A stretch of DNA of 61,753 nucleotides from Candidatus Paralachnospira sangeri (GTDB lineage Bacteria > Bacillota > Clostridia > Lachnospirales > Lachnospiraceae), in NCBI GenBank assembly GCA_904397815.1, contig CAJFOT010000124.1:1-61753 (forward strand), given 5' to 3'. Positions 48,839 through 57,007 of this stretch are shown piece by piece (positions within the stretch are counted from its first letter, which is position 1; each line of letters begins with the position of its first letter). Position numbers and translations under genes: made by a program. The notes below the pieces were generated by a model. It saw only the letters and a list, made by a program, of their open reading frames with translations. It did no database searches and was not told where the DNA came from.

Positions 48839-49741
48839 ATGAAAAAAATAATGTATGGCATATGTCTGGCGGCATGTACCAGTCTGCTTTTGTGGGGATG
48901 CGGCGGAGGCGGCAGTGAAACCGCGGCGGAGACAGCGGGAGAAACACAGGAAGTGATGACAGAGGAGACGGCGAATACTGCGCCAGAAGAGACTGCAGAA
49001 ACGCTGCCGGCACAGGAAGACACGGAAGCGGAGACAGAATCAGTCCAGGATGCGGAAATGGAAGAGTCGTCTGAGACAGCGGCGACAGAGGCTCAGATGG
49101 AGGAAGACCAGGAGACGGCGGCAGAAGAAACGGCTTCTGATACCGGAACTGTTACAGCCGGAGGCTATTCTGTGACAGGATATAAGGCGGAAAATGTGAA
49201 TGCTGATATTGAGTATCCGCAGATCGAGGGACTGGCAGATGCGGAGATTCAAAATCAGTGGAATCAGATGATGAAAGAACGGATGCTGGCCGGGGCTGAC
49301 GAGTATACGGCAGACGATTCCTACCAGCTGGGCTATGAAGTGACCAGGCAGGATGAAAAGATGCTGTCTATTCTGGTGCAGGGCTATTCTATGCTGGCCG
49401 GCGCCGCCCATCCTTCCAACTTTTGTATGACCTTTAATTTCGATCTGGAGAATATGGAACTGACGGGACTGTCCCAGATGGCGGATGTGGAGGAAATCAG
49501 CCGCAGGCTGATGGATTGGGAGGGATGCACCCCGATTGATCTGACAGAAACAGATGTGCGGGATTATCTGGCCATGGCGTTTACAGACCAGTCAGCACTG
49601 GCCGAGGCACTGACGGCTTACGATTTTGCGTCAAATGATTATCCGGCAGGCTATTCCTTTTACCGGGGAGATCAGCTGACATTGTGCATGGAAGCTCCCC
49701 ATGCTCTGGGAGACTATGTGTTTATTGAAATTGATGTTTAA
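48839..49741 (+). CDS. Lipoprotein with acidic linker, DUF3298/RsiV-like C-terminal domain
   Basis: This 300-aa protein has a lipoprotein signal (lipobox LWGC, Cys21), then a long Glu/Thr/Ala-rich linker (about 25-105) and a folded C-terminal domain. That domain shows YPQIEGLADAEIQNQWNQMMKERM, a repeated YEVTRQDEKMLSILVQGYSML and HPSNFCMTFNFDLENMELTGLSQM, which is the pattern of DUF3298/DUF4163 domains in RsiV- and PdaC-like proteins. It should sit outside the membrane. No sigma factor gene is adjacent. Confidence 0.8.
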   Translation: MKKIMYGICLAACTSLLLWGCGGGGSETAAETAGETQEVMTEETANTAPEETAETLPAQEDTEAETESVQDAEMEESSETAATEAQMEEDQETAAEETASDTGTVTAGGYSVTGYKAENVNADIEYPQIEGLADAEIQNQWNQMMKERMLAGADEYTADDSYQLGYEVTRQDEKMLSILVQGYSMLAGAAHPSNFCMTFNFDLENMELTGLSQMADVEEISRRLMDWEGCTPIDLTETDVRDYLAMAFTDQSALAEALTAYDFASNDYPAGYSFYRGDQLTLCMEAPHALGDYVFIEIDV

Positions 49742-49803
49742 AAAAAGAAAGACGCGCGGACACAGCGCGGAAGATATACAGGCAGAAGGAGGCTGTGATA
49801 TAG

Positions 49804-50718
49804 ATGATACAGGATATTGAGCCCCGTCAGTATCACAATGAATTTGCGGTGAAAAAGCCGGGGATGAAGGATTTTTTCCTTTATTTTGAGGGAAATCAGG
49901 TGCTGATGAAGAAAGAGAAAGATGCCTTTGCCGTCATGACATTTGAGGATATACAGGATCAGACACTGCGAGAGCAGGTGATGGAAGAGGCGGAATATTT
50001 GTTCTGCATCGATGCGTTTTCCTATTTTTCTGCCAGGGATGCGCTGGGACTGATGAAGCTGGCAGAAGAGGATGATTCGCTGAGTATCTGTGATATTTCT
50101 CTGTTCCGGGAACTGGAGCCTCAGTTCATGGGCTTCGCCGGCATTACTGCCAGCCAGATCTACCGGTTTCGGAAATCCAGAAAATACTGCGGGAAATGCG
50201 GCCATCTGATGGAGTACGGCACCGTGGAGCGGTCTATGTGCTGTCCTGCCTGCGGAAATGTGGAATATCCCAAGATCAGCCCTGCTGTGACAGTGGCAGT
50301 GATTAACGGAGGCCGATTGTTGATGGCAAAGAGCGCCGCCGGTTCCTTTCGCCGGTTTGCCCTGATCGCAGGATATGTGGAAATTGGCGAAACCTTTGAG
50401 CAGACGGTGCACAGAGAAGTGATGGAGGAGGTAGGGCTGAAGGTGAAGAACCTGCAGTATTATAAAAGTCAGCCCTGGGCTTTTTCTGATACAGAAATGA
50501 TCGGATATTTCGCGGAACTGGACGGCGATGACAGAATTACTCTCCAGGAAAGTGAGCTGGCAGAGGCTCGGTGGTTTACCAGGGAAGAGATTGGAGAGTA
50601 TCCTGCGACCAGCCTTACATATGAGATGGTGAATCTCTTCAAAGCCGGAAAGAATCCGGTTTTTCATGCAGATGTCTCTGATGAAGGCAGGGATGGTAGC
50701 GGGAAAAAGGACATATAA
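49804..50718 (+). CDS. nudC: NAD(H) pyrophosphatase / NAD-RNA decapping enzyme NudC
   Basis: This 304-aa protein has an N-terminal domain, the zinc ribbon CGKCG plus CCPACG (near 130-150), and a Nudix box GYVEIGETFEQTVHREVMEEVGL. The downstream SQPWAFSDTEMIGYFAEL is the NudC-type NADH specificity motif. It hydrolyses NADH and NAD-capped RNA in the cytoplasm. It precedes the second MATE gene by 45 bp, perhaps in one operon. Confidence 0.95.
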   Translation: MIQDIEPRQYHNEFAVKKPGMKDFFLYFEGNQVLMKKEKDAFAVMTFEDIQDQTLREQVMEEAEYLFCIDAFSYFSARDALGLMKLAEEDDSLSICDISLFRELEPQFMGFAGITASQIYRFRKSRKYCGKCGHLMEYGTVERSMCCPACGNVEYPKISPAVTVAVINGGRLLMAKSAAGSFRRFALIAGYVEIGETFEQTVHREVMEEVGLKVKNLQYYKSQPWAFSDTEMIGYFAELDGDDRITLQESELAEARWFTREEIGEYPATSLTYEMVNLFKAGKNPVFHADVSDEGRDGSGKKDI

Positions 50719-50763
50719 GCCGGCAGCGGCTTGTAAGCGAGAATGAAATGAGGGGGTTGCGGT

Positions 50764-52152
50764 ATGGCACAAAAGAGATCTCTCACAGAGGGGAATGTGT
50801 ATAAGACTCTGCTGGGTTTTTCCATTCCCTTTATGCTGGCTCAGCTGCTTCAGGCGCTTTATGGCGCTGTGGATCTGATGGTGGTGGGCCAGTTTGCCGA
50901 GACGGCGGATGTATCGGCGGTTTCAATGGGCAGCCAGATTATGTATATGGCATCTCTGGCGATTCTGGGATTTGCGGCGGCAGTGACAGTGGTGATGGGG
51001 CAGTATTTCGGCGCAAAGCAAACGGAAAAGCTGTCAAAGACTCTGGGGGCTTCGGTTGCTTTTTTTATTGTGATGGGTCTGCTGTTAATGATCTGTATGG
51101 TTTTGCTGCGGGTACCTGTAGTTCGTGTAATGAATACACCTGCGGAGGCAGTGCCGCCGGCACTGGATTACATACTGGTGTGCAGTTTTGGCCTGCCCTT
51201 TGTAGGCGGCTATAATGTGGTATGCAGCATTCTGCGCGGTATGGGGGATTCGCGGACGCCGCTGCTGTTTGTTTCTATTGCCTGTGTGATTAATATTGTG
51301 TTGGATATTGTACTGGTCAAGGATTTCGGTCTGGGCGCCTGGGGGGCGGCCTTTGCTACTTCCTTCGCTCAGGGGATGAGCTTTCTGTTTGCTTTGATTT
51401 ATCTGTGGCGAAAGGGGCTGGGTTTTCCATTCTGCCTGCGGGATGTCGGCTTTCACTGGGAACAGCTGAAAAATATTCTGAAGATCGGCGCGCCGATGGT
51501 GCTGCAGAACTCTCTGACAGAGGTCTCTTTTCTGCTGATTACCATGATTATCAATGGCATGGGCGTAGTTGTGTCAGCGGCAGTGGGAGTGGTGGGCAAG
51601 CTGGTCAGCTTTCTCTTTATTCCTACGATCGGCATGTCAATGGCAGTATCAGCCATGTGTGCCCAGAATTTTGGCGCAGGCCGGTATGATCGTGCCCGTC
51701 AGGCCATGAAGGGCGGCATTTTGTTCTCCGGTATTCTGGGCATTGCAGCGACACTGTGCAGCCTGCTGTTTGGCCGGCAGATGCTGCGTCTGTTTACCAG
51801 CGATCTCAGTGTGCTGGAACATGCTGTTTTATATCTGCAGTCCTACTCCTTTGACTGCATTCTGGTAGCCATTGTCTTTAACATGAACGGCTATTTCAAC
51901 GGGTTCGGCCGTTCCTTCTTTACGATGGCCCATAATCTGGCGGCTACATTCTGCGGCAGAATCCCGCTGACCTTTCTGTTCAGCCGCCTTCCCGGGGTGA
52001 CCCTGCGGGAAATGGGCATCGCGGTGCCGGTGTCCACATTGATTTCAGTGATTCTCTGTCTCTGGTACCTGAGGCGGGTTAACCGGCAGTTTGCGTCCGG
52101 CAGCCAGACACAGATAAACGATAAAAAGCAGGAGGAAAAAGAGCGATTATGA
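50764..52152 (+). CDS. MATE-family exporter
   Basis: This 462-aa membrane protein, of the NorM/DinF-like class, begins GNVYKTLLGFSIPFMLAQLLQALYGAVDLMVVGQF and has about twelve helices. It differs from the MATE at 47180. Its stop overlaps the start of the next gene in ATGA, implying co-translation, so a substrate related to the hydantoinase-like protein is possible but unproven. Confidence 0.92.
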   Translation: MAQKRSLTEGNVYKTLLGFSIPFMLAQLLQALYGAVDLMVVGQFAETADVSAVSMGSQIMYMASLAILGFAAAVTVVMGQYFGAKQTEKLSKTLGASVAFFIVMGLLLMICMVLLRVPVVRVMNTPAEAVPPALDYILVCSFGLPFVGGYNVVCSILRGMGDSRTPLLFVSIACVINIVLDIVLVKDFGLGAWGAAFATSFAQGMSFLFALIYLWRKGLGFPFCLRDVGFHWEQLKNILKIGAPMVLQNSLTEVSFLLITMIINGMGVVVSAAVGVVGKLVSFLFIPTIGMSMAVSAMCAQNFGAGRYDRARQAMKGGILFSGILGIAATLCSLLFGRQMLRLFTSDLSVLEHAVLYLQSYSFDCILVAIVFNMNGYFNGFGRSFFTMAHNLAATFCGRIPLTFLFSRLPGVTLREMGIAVPVSTLISVILCLWYLRRVNRQFASGSQTQINDKKQEEKERL

Positions 52153-54161
52153 GAATTGGAATCGGAATTGACACCGGCGGAACCTGTACAGACGCGGTGA
52201 TCTATGACTTTGAGAAAAAAGAGGTGCTGGCATCTGCCAAATCCCTGACAACAAAACAGGATCTGGCTGTCGGCATTGAGAACTCTCTGAATAAACTGCC
52301 CGACCATCTGGTGCGGCAGGCGGAAATTGTGGCGCTGTCCACTACACTGGCTACCAATGCCTGTGTGGAGGGGAAAGGCGGAAAGGCCAAGCTGGTGCTC
52401 TTCGGCGGTGATGAAGCGTTTGTTATGCGGGCCGGAATGGATTTTGGCACCTACAGCAGAGATGATCTGATCTGTTATGAGACAGAGACTACTTATGCCG
52501 GTGTGGTAAAGCGGGAACCTGACTGGAACGAATTTGTCCGGGTGCTCCATGAGCGGTGCAGTGACTGTGACGCTATGGCAGTGGCTGAGGTCTATGCTAA
52601 GCAGACAGGTTCCGTGTTGGAGCGAAAAGCGTCAGAAATCATAGAAAGAGAGTTGGACGTGCCGGTGGTGTGCGGCTATGAGCTGTTTCATGATATGAAT
52701 TTTCTGAAACGGGGGGCAAGCGCGCTGCTGAATGCTCAGCTGGTACCGCTGATCAGCCGTTTCCTGAAAGCGGTGGGAAAAGCGCTGGAAGATAAAGGAC
52801 TGGATATTCCTATTGTGATTGTCCGCAGTGACGGCACGCTGATGTCCAGGGAGTTTACTCAGTATCATCCGATTGAAACGCTGCTGTGCGGCCCTGTGGC
52901 TTCTGTGATGGGGGCCAGAGAACTGACAGATTCTCCGGAGGCTGTGGTGGTGGATATGGGCGGAACGACTACAGATATCGCTTTTCTGAGGCGGAGCGTG
53001 CCGATGTCAGCGACAGACGGCGTCCGGGTCGGACAGTGGGAAACTTTTGTGAAGGGCGTTTATGTGGATACATTCGGGCTGGGCGGTGACAGTGCTGTGC
53101 GGTTCGCTAATGATGAGATGTTCCTGGACGAGGAGCGGGTGATTCCTCTGTGCACTCTGGCATCGGAATATCCTGTTGTCACGGAGGAGCTGAGAAAACT
53201 GGCAGAATCCAAGCGGATACATACCAGATGGATCCATGAATATTATGTGCTGCAGAGAGATATTGCAGGCCGGTCAGATTACAGTGAGGATGAGCAGAAG
53301 ATATGTCAGGCACTGAAGGAGAGACCCTTGTCAGTAGAACAGGTATCCCGTCTGCTGGGTACTCAGCCTTATCATCTGAATACAAAACGGCTGGAACAGG
53401 AGGGAGTGGTGCTGCGGAGCGGTCTGACTCCGACAGATATCATGCATATCCGGGGTGATTATGTCAATTATTGTACGGAAGCCTCTGTATATGGGGCGGA
53501 ATTTGTGGCCCGGTGTCTTTTCGTAGAGCGGGAGCAGCTGGAAGAAATGGTATATGACGAAGTAAAGCATAAGCTGTACACCAATCTGGCCCGGATTCTG
53601 ATCGAGCGCCAGTATCCCGGAATCGGAAAAGCGCATATCAGTGAGCAGATCAAGGAAGTGATAGAGAGCCGCTGGACTGCTTTTAAAACGGGTGGAAAGA
53701 CTGTAGGCCGGGGTCGGAACTTTATCGATATTGATTTTCATGTGCCGGGCGTATTTGTTGGCGTCGGCGGCCCCACCCGGATCTTTCTGCCGGAGGTGGC
53801 CCAGATCTTCAACGGCAAAGCCGTGATCCCGGAACATGCGGCAGTAGCCAATGCAGTAGGGGCTGTTGTGGGAAAAATTGCCTTTACCGTAAGCGTCTCC
53901 GTAACGCCCCACTATAAAGCGGGAGGCAAGGATTATTATACCCTGTATTATACCGGAGAGAGCAGGCGCTATCCTGTATACGAATTCCAGGAAGCACTGA
54001 CTCTCGCCAGGAAAAAGGTACAGGAGCTGGCAGAAACAGAAGCTGTAAAACGAGGCATCGAAGGAACCCCGAAGATTCAGATCGAAGAGACGGAAAAATT
54101 CTTTGTTGGGACGCAGATGCAGGAGGATGTGGTGCTGACGGCCTATGTGGAGGCGGAGTAA
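52149..54161 (+). CDS. Hydantoinase/oxoprolinase-family protein (HyuA-like)
   Basis: This 670-aa protein begins MRIGIGIDTGGTCTDAVIYD, the ASKHA phosphate-1 motif. It continues with VALSTTLATNACVEGKGG and MGGTTTDIAF (phosphate-2), and has GGPTRIFLPEVAQIFNGKAVIPEHAAVANAVGAVVG later. A region near 370-450 looks like a winged-helix insertion (ICQALKERPLSVEQVSRLLG). No HyuB-like second subunit is present. Such proteins open cyclic amides or carboxylate substrates using ATP; the substrate here is unknown. Confidence 0.87.
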   Translation: MRIGIGIDTGGTCTDAVIYDFEKKEVLASAKSLTTKQDLAVGIENSLNKLPDHLVRQAEIVALSTTLATNACVEGKGGKAKLVLFGGDEAFVMRAGMDFGTYSRDDLICYETETTYAGVVKREPDWNEFVRVLHERCSDCDAMAVAEVYAKQTGSVLERKASEIIERELDVPVVCGYELFHDMNFLKRGASALLNAQLVPLISRFLKAVGKALEDKGLDIPIVIVRSDGTLMSREFTQYHPIETLLCGPVASVMGARELTDSPEAVVVDMGGTTTDIAFLRRSVPMSATDGVRVGQWETFVKGVYVDTFGLGGDSAVRFANDEMFLDEERVIPLCTLASEYPVVTEELRKLAESKRIHTRWIHEYYVLQRDIAGRSDYSEDEQKICQALKERPLSVEQVSRLLGTQPYHLNTKRLEQEGVVLRSGLTPTDIMHIRGDYVNYCTEASVYGAEFVARCLFVEREQLEEMVYDEVKHKLYTNLARILIERQYPGIGKAHISEQIKEVIESRWTAFKTGGKTVGRGRNFIDIDFHVPGVFVGVGGPTRIFLPEVAQIFNGKAVIPEHAAVANAVGAVVGKIAFTVSVSVTPHYKAGGKDYYTLYYTGESRRYPVYEFQEALTLARKKVQELAETEAVKRGIEGTPKIQIEETEKFFVGTQMQEDVVLTAYVEAE

Positions 54162-54359
54162 TATGTTTTCGTTCCGCATACAGGCGGGAGGTACGAACCG
54201 CCGGACGGGGAGACAACGCTCTGGGACACAGCGCCGTATGGGCGGGACATTTTGGCGCTGTGTCCCAGAGCGTTGTCTCCCCGTCCGGCAGTTCCCGGAG
54301 CTGTTATACGGTTGACTTTTCCGTCCGGGTGGGTGACAGCCCCCGAACGAAAACACACT
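54162..54359. repeat. Long palindromic repeat, copy C
   Basis: Outer pair TGTTTTCGTTC (54164-54174) and GAACGAAAACA (54345-54355). The inner arms are 36 bp, perfect, at 54200-54235 and 54254-54289, around an 18-bp loop containing GTATGGGCGGGACA, a segment also seen in copy D. On the minus strand 54347-54316 repeats the head of copy D. It exactly fills the gap between the stop codons of two convergent genes, so both transcripts would end in it. Confidence 0.9.
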
Positions 54360-55097
54360 TTATACTTCCTGAATGAGCATGGCCCGCAGGACGTTGGGGG
54401 CATCGTAGGTTCGTTTGCCTGCGCCCAGGCCGATTTTAAGAATCCTGTAGGCATCGGGCAGCTGGTTCCGGGTGCGGATGGCGGCGGCGATGGCGGCGCC
54501 GGTGGGGGTGATGAGTTCTCCCTGCACGTGTCCGGGGGAAAGGGTCAGCCCGTGAGCTGCGGCGATTTGGGCGGTGGCAGGTACGGGTACGGGGATCATG
54601 CCATGCTGGCAGCGGATCATCCCGCTTCCCTCAGTCAGGGGCGAGAGGATCACATCATGGATGTTTAAATTGTCCAGGCACACCGCTGCCGCGGTGATAT
54701 CAACGATGGAGTCTACAGCGCCCACCTCGTGAAAATGCACCTGCTCCAGTTCGGCGCCGTGGACTGTGGCCTCGGCGGTAGCAACGATCAGGAAAATCCG
54801 TTTTGCCAGTGTTTTGACAGACTCAGACAGGCCGGATTCATCGATGATCTGATTAATGTCATAGAGGTTCCGGTGGGTGTGGACCTCTTTCTCATCTAAA
54901 ATCACATTGAAATCGCAGGCAGCCAGGCTGTTTTTCATGACGCGGCTGATTTCAATCCGGTAGCCTGGCACATGAAGCTGCTCCAGGGATGAGCGGAGCA
55001 CCCGTTCATCCGCGCCCAGATCCAGCAGAGCGGCGACTGTCATATCGCCGCTGATGCCGGAGTGGCATTCTAAGTACAGTATTGTTTCATCATTCAT
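54360..55097 (-). CDS. larC: LarC1-type nickel-pincer cofactor protein (N-terminal domain only)
   Basis: This 245-aa protein begins ILYLECHSGISGDMTVAALLDLGAD and has EQVHFHEVGAVDSIVDITAAAVCLDNL and GELITPTGAAIAAAI, the hallmarks of LarC. Full LarC (~400 aa) adds a C-terminal LarC2 domain, in some species by programmed frameshift. Here the reading frame ends at APNVLRAMLIQEV, just where LarC2 would begin, and palindromic repeat C starts directly after. No larA, larB or larE is nearby. The role could be nickel handling without the full pathway. Confidence 0.85.
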   Translation of the reverse strand: MNDETILYLECHSGISGDMTVAALLDLGADERVLRSSLEQLHVPGYRIEISRVMKNSLAACDFNVILDEKEVHTHRNLYDINQIIDESGLSESVKTLAKRIFLIVATAEATVHGAELEQVHFHEVGAVDSIVDITAAAVCLDNLNIHDVILSPLTEGSGMIRCQHGMIPVPVPATAQIAAAHGLTLSPGHVQGELITPTGAAIAAAIRTRNQLPDAYRILKIGLGAGKRTYDAPNVLRAMLIQEV

Positions 55098-55114
55098 TTG
55101 TGTTCACCTGTTTA

Positions 55115-56305
55115 TTATTGTTCTACTATATTTTTAAAGTACCAGTGTATATTGTTCTGAATGGTATTGTCATCCAGACTCTCTCCCTCTGTGCCGATGA
55201 TTTCACCGGTATTGGTCTCAATCTCCCCTGTGAATACATCCCATTCCCCGGAGCGGAGCTGCCGGGCAGCTGATTCCACCGCTTCTGCGGTACCTTCTGC
55301 GCAGAAATCAGCCAGATCAGTCAGCCCTACCAGGCCGTCTGACAGACCGCCGTAATAATTTTCACAGTCCCATGTGCCCTCAATGACAGAACGGACAGCT
55401 TCAGTATAATAAACGCCCCAGTTCCATACCGATGAAGTCAGCACTGCGCCGGGGGCGTCTGACGACATATCAGAGTTGAAACCGATGCCCCATACGCCGG
55501 CTTCTTCAGCAGCCAGCTGAGGATTGGGAGAATCACAGTGCTGGCCGATGACATCACAGCCGATGTCGATCAGTGCCTGGGCTGCCTGGCGTTCTCCTTC
55601 CGGGTCATACCAGCTGTTTGTGACACGGATATATACTTTTGCCTCCGGATTCACAGAATATACGCCCATAGCAAAAGCGTTGCAGCCTGCAGTGACTTCG
55701 GTATTGTCACTGCCCCATGCGGCCACATACCCGATTTTTCCGGATTCAGTTTTCATGCCTGCCACAATGCCGCTGAGATAACGGGCCTGGTACATCCGTC
55801 CATAATAGTTGTTAAAATTGACGCCGTTGCTTTTATATCCGCAGATATGAGAGAAGATAACATCGGGATATTCCTCCGCCAGCGCTTCACAGGTATCCAT
55901 ATAGCCCCAGCTGGTAGCGAATATCATCTGACATCCCTCTTCAATGCATTCCAGCATGGCACTCTCAATGGCGGAAGCGTCTGAGCTGTCTACATTGGTT
56001 TTTCGGACAATCTGGTCATCTGACAGGCTCAGGGTATCCCGCATAGCCACAATGCCCTGTTCATGGGTATAGGTATAACCGGATCCTTCTGAAGGGTCGC
56101 CGATATAGATCACGCCGATCTTCAGTTCATCAGCCGGGATCTGAGGCATAACAGCCGAACTGCTGCCAGAGTCGGAATCTGCGAGAGAGGCTGACTGGGA
56201 GCCGGAACCTGCACTGCTGTCTGTATCTGGGGTTTGTGTGCTGCCGCATCCTGACAGAGTCAGAATCATCATAACAATCAATATACTGCTGAAAATATGT
56301 TTCAT
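55115..56305 (-). CDS. BMP/Med-family substrate-binding lipoprotein
   Basis: This 396-aa protein has a lipoprotein signal (LSGC, cysteine near residue 20), a Ser/Gly-rich linker and a BMP-type periplasmic-binding fold (KIGVIYIGDPSEGSGYTYTHEQGI, FATSWGYMDTCEALAEEYPDVIFSHICGYKSN). Relatives bind nucleosides or similar ligands for an ABC importer. No ATPase or permease genes follow. It starts after GGAGAG. It is transcribed with the 19-codon ORF at 56367 and precedes larC by 17 bp. Confidence 0.92.
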   Translation of the reverse strand: MKHIFSSILIVMMILTLSGCGSTQTPDTDSSAGSGSQSASLADSDSGSSSAVMPQIPADELKIGVIYIGDPSEGSGYTYTHEQGIVAMRDTLSLSDDQIVRKTNVDSSDASAIESAMLECIEEGCQMIFATSWGYMDTCEALAEEYPDVIFSHICGYKSNGVNFNNYYGRMYQARYLSGIVAGMKTESGKIGYVAAWGSDNTEVTAGCNAFAMGVYSVNPEAKVYIRVTNSWYDPEGERQAAQALIDIGCDVIGQHCDSPNPQLAAEEAGVWGIGFNSDMSSDAPGAVLTSSVWNWGVYYTEAVRSVIEGTWDCENYYGGLSDGLVGLTDLADFCAEGTAEAVESAARQLRSGEWDVFTGEIETNTGEIIGTEGESLDDNTIQNNIHWYFKNIVEQ

Positions 56306-56366
56306 GGTTTACTCTCCTTACTTTGTGTGGGTTAAGATATCCGTACAAAGCGCAGATTTCACCTTT

Positions 56367-56426
56367 TTAAATGGCTGTGCCCGCACTCTGTACAAGCACA
56401 GCTGATACAATTCCATTGGCTGCCAT
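56367..56426 (-). CDS. 19-residue leader or small protein ahead of the BMP lipoprotein
   Basis: The ORF MAANGIVSAVLVQSAGTAI is preceded by AAAGGAGG at a 7-bp spacing, as strong a site as any in the window. A promoter (56469-56497) lies so that this is the first ORF on the transcript, and the lipoprotein gene begins 61 bp after its stop. The peptide is mildly hydrophobic with no charge except the termini. It could be a regulatory leader or a real small protein. I do not recognise it. Confidence 0.5.
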   Translation of the reverse strand: MAANGIVSAVLVQSAGTAI

Positions 56427-56468
56427 AAAAGTGCCTCCTTTCGGTACGCAACCTTCTGATATGGAATT

Positions 56469-56497
56469 AGTATAAGCAAAAAAGAAAGAAAATTCAA
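56469..56497 (-). promoter_or_regulatory. Promoter of the BMP lipoprotein unit
   Basis: Minus-strand TTGAAT (56492-56497), 17-bp spacer and TATACT (56469-56474), about 45 bp before the 19-codon ORF. Confidence 0.6.
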
Positions 56498-56648
56498 CTT
56501 CTGAATCATGAAAAATAATGAACAGATGAGTGAAGCCCGGGGAATGGATCGGGAATATTATATCTGAAAAATGCAGATACTATAGCAAACAGCAAAAGAA
56601 TGTGCCGTTTGCTATAATGAGAAAGCCGCAGAAAGGAGAGTTTGCGTT

Positions 56649-56906
56649 ATGAAGGAATTTCAATATGTGATCACTGATCCTTTGGGAATTCACGCCAGAC
56701 CGGCCGGAGAGCTGATTAAGGAGCTGTCCCGATTCCGCTCGACAATTACGCTGGCCAGAGGAGAAAAGACTGTGGATGCCAGAAGGATTTTCGCTCTGAT
56801 GGGGCTGGCGGTAAAACAGGGAGATAGGATTGTGATTCGGGCGGAGGGGGGAGATGAAGAGGAGGCCATCGAGGCTGCAAAGAAAATTCTGACATCCAAA
56901 TTTTAA
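56649..56906 (+). CDS. HPr-family phosphocarrier paralogue
   Basis: This 85-aa protein has the HPr fold with His15 in GIHARPAG, the site phosphorylated by Enzyme I. The regulatory position 46, Ser in canonical HPr (phosphorylated by HPr kinase), is Arg46 (DARRIFALMGLAVKQGD). It therefore should not carry out CcpA-type catabolite repression through Ser46. Such paralogues occur beside the main HPr in Lachnospiraceae. It has its own GGAGAG site and precedes the glycosyltransferase. Confidence 0.92.
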   Translation: MKEFQYVITDPLGIHARPAGELIKELSRFRSTITLARGEKTVDARRIFALMGLAVKQGDRIVIRAEGGDEEEAIEAAKKILTSKF

Positions 56907-57007
56907 CTGGATGTAATCATGTGTTAAGAAAATCTTCTGGTTTTGATCTTTGTGATTTTTCGTTTTATAGTGTATCATATCGAAAAACGGGGCAGGAGGA
57001 ATTTCGT

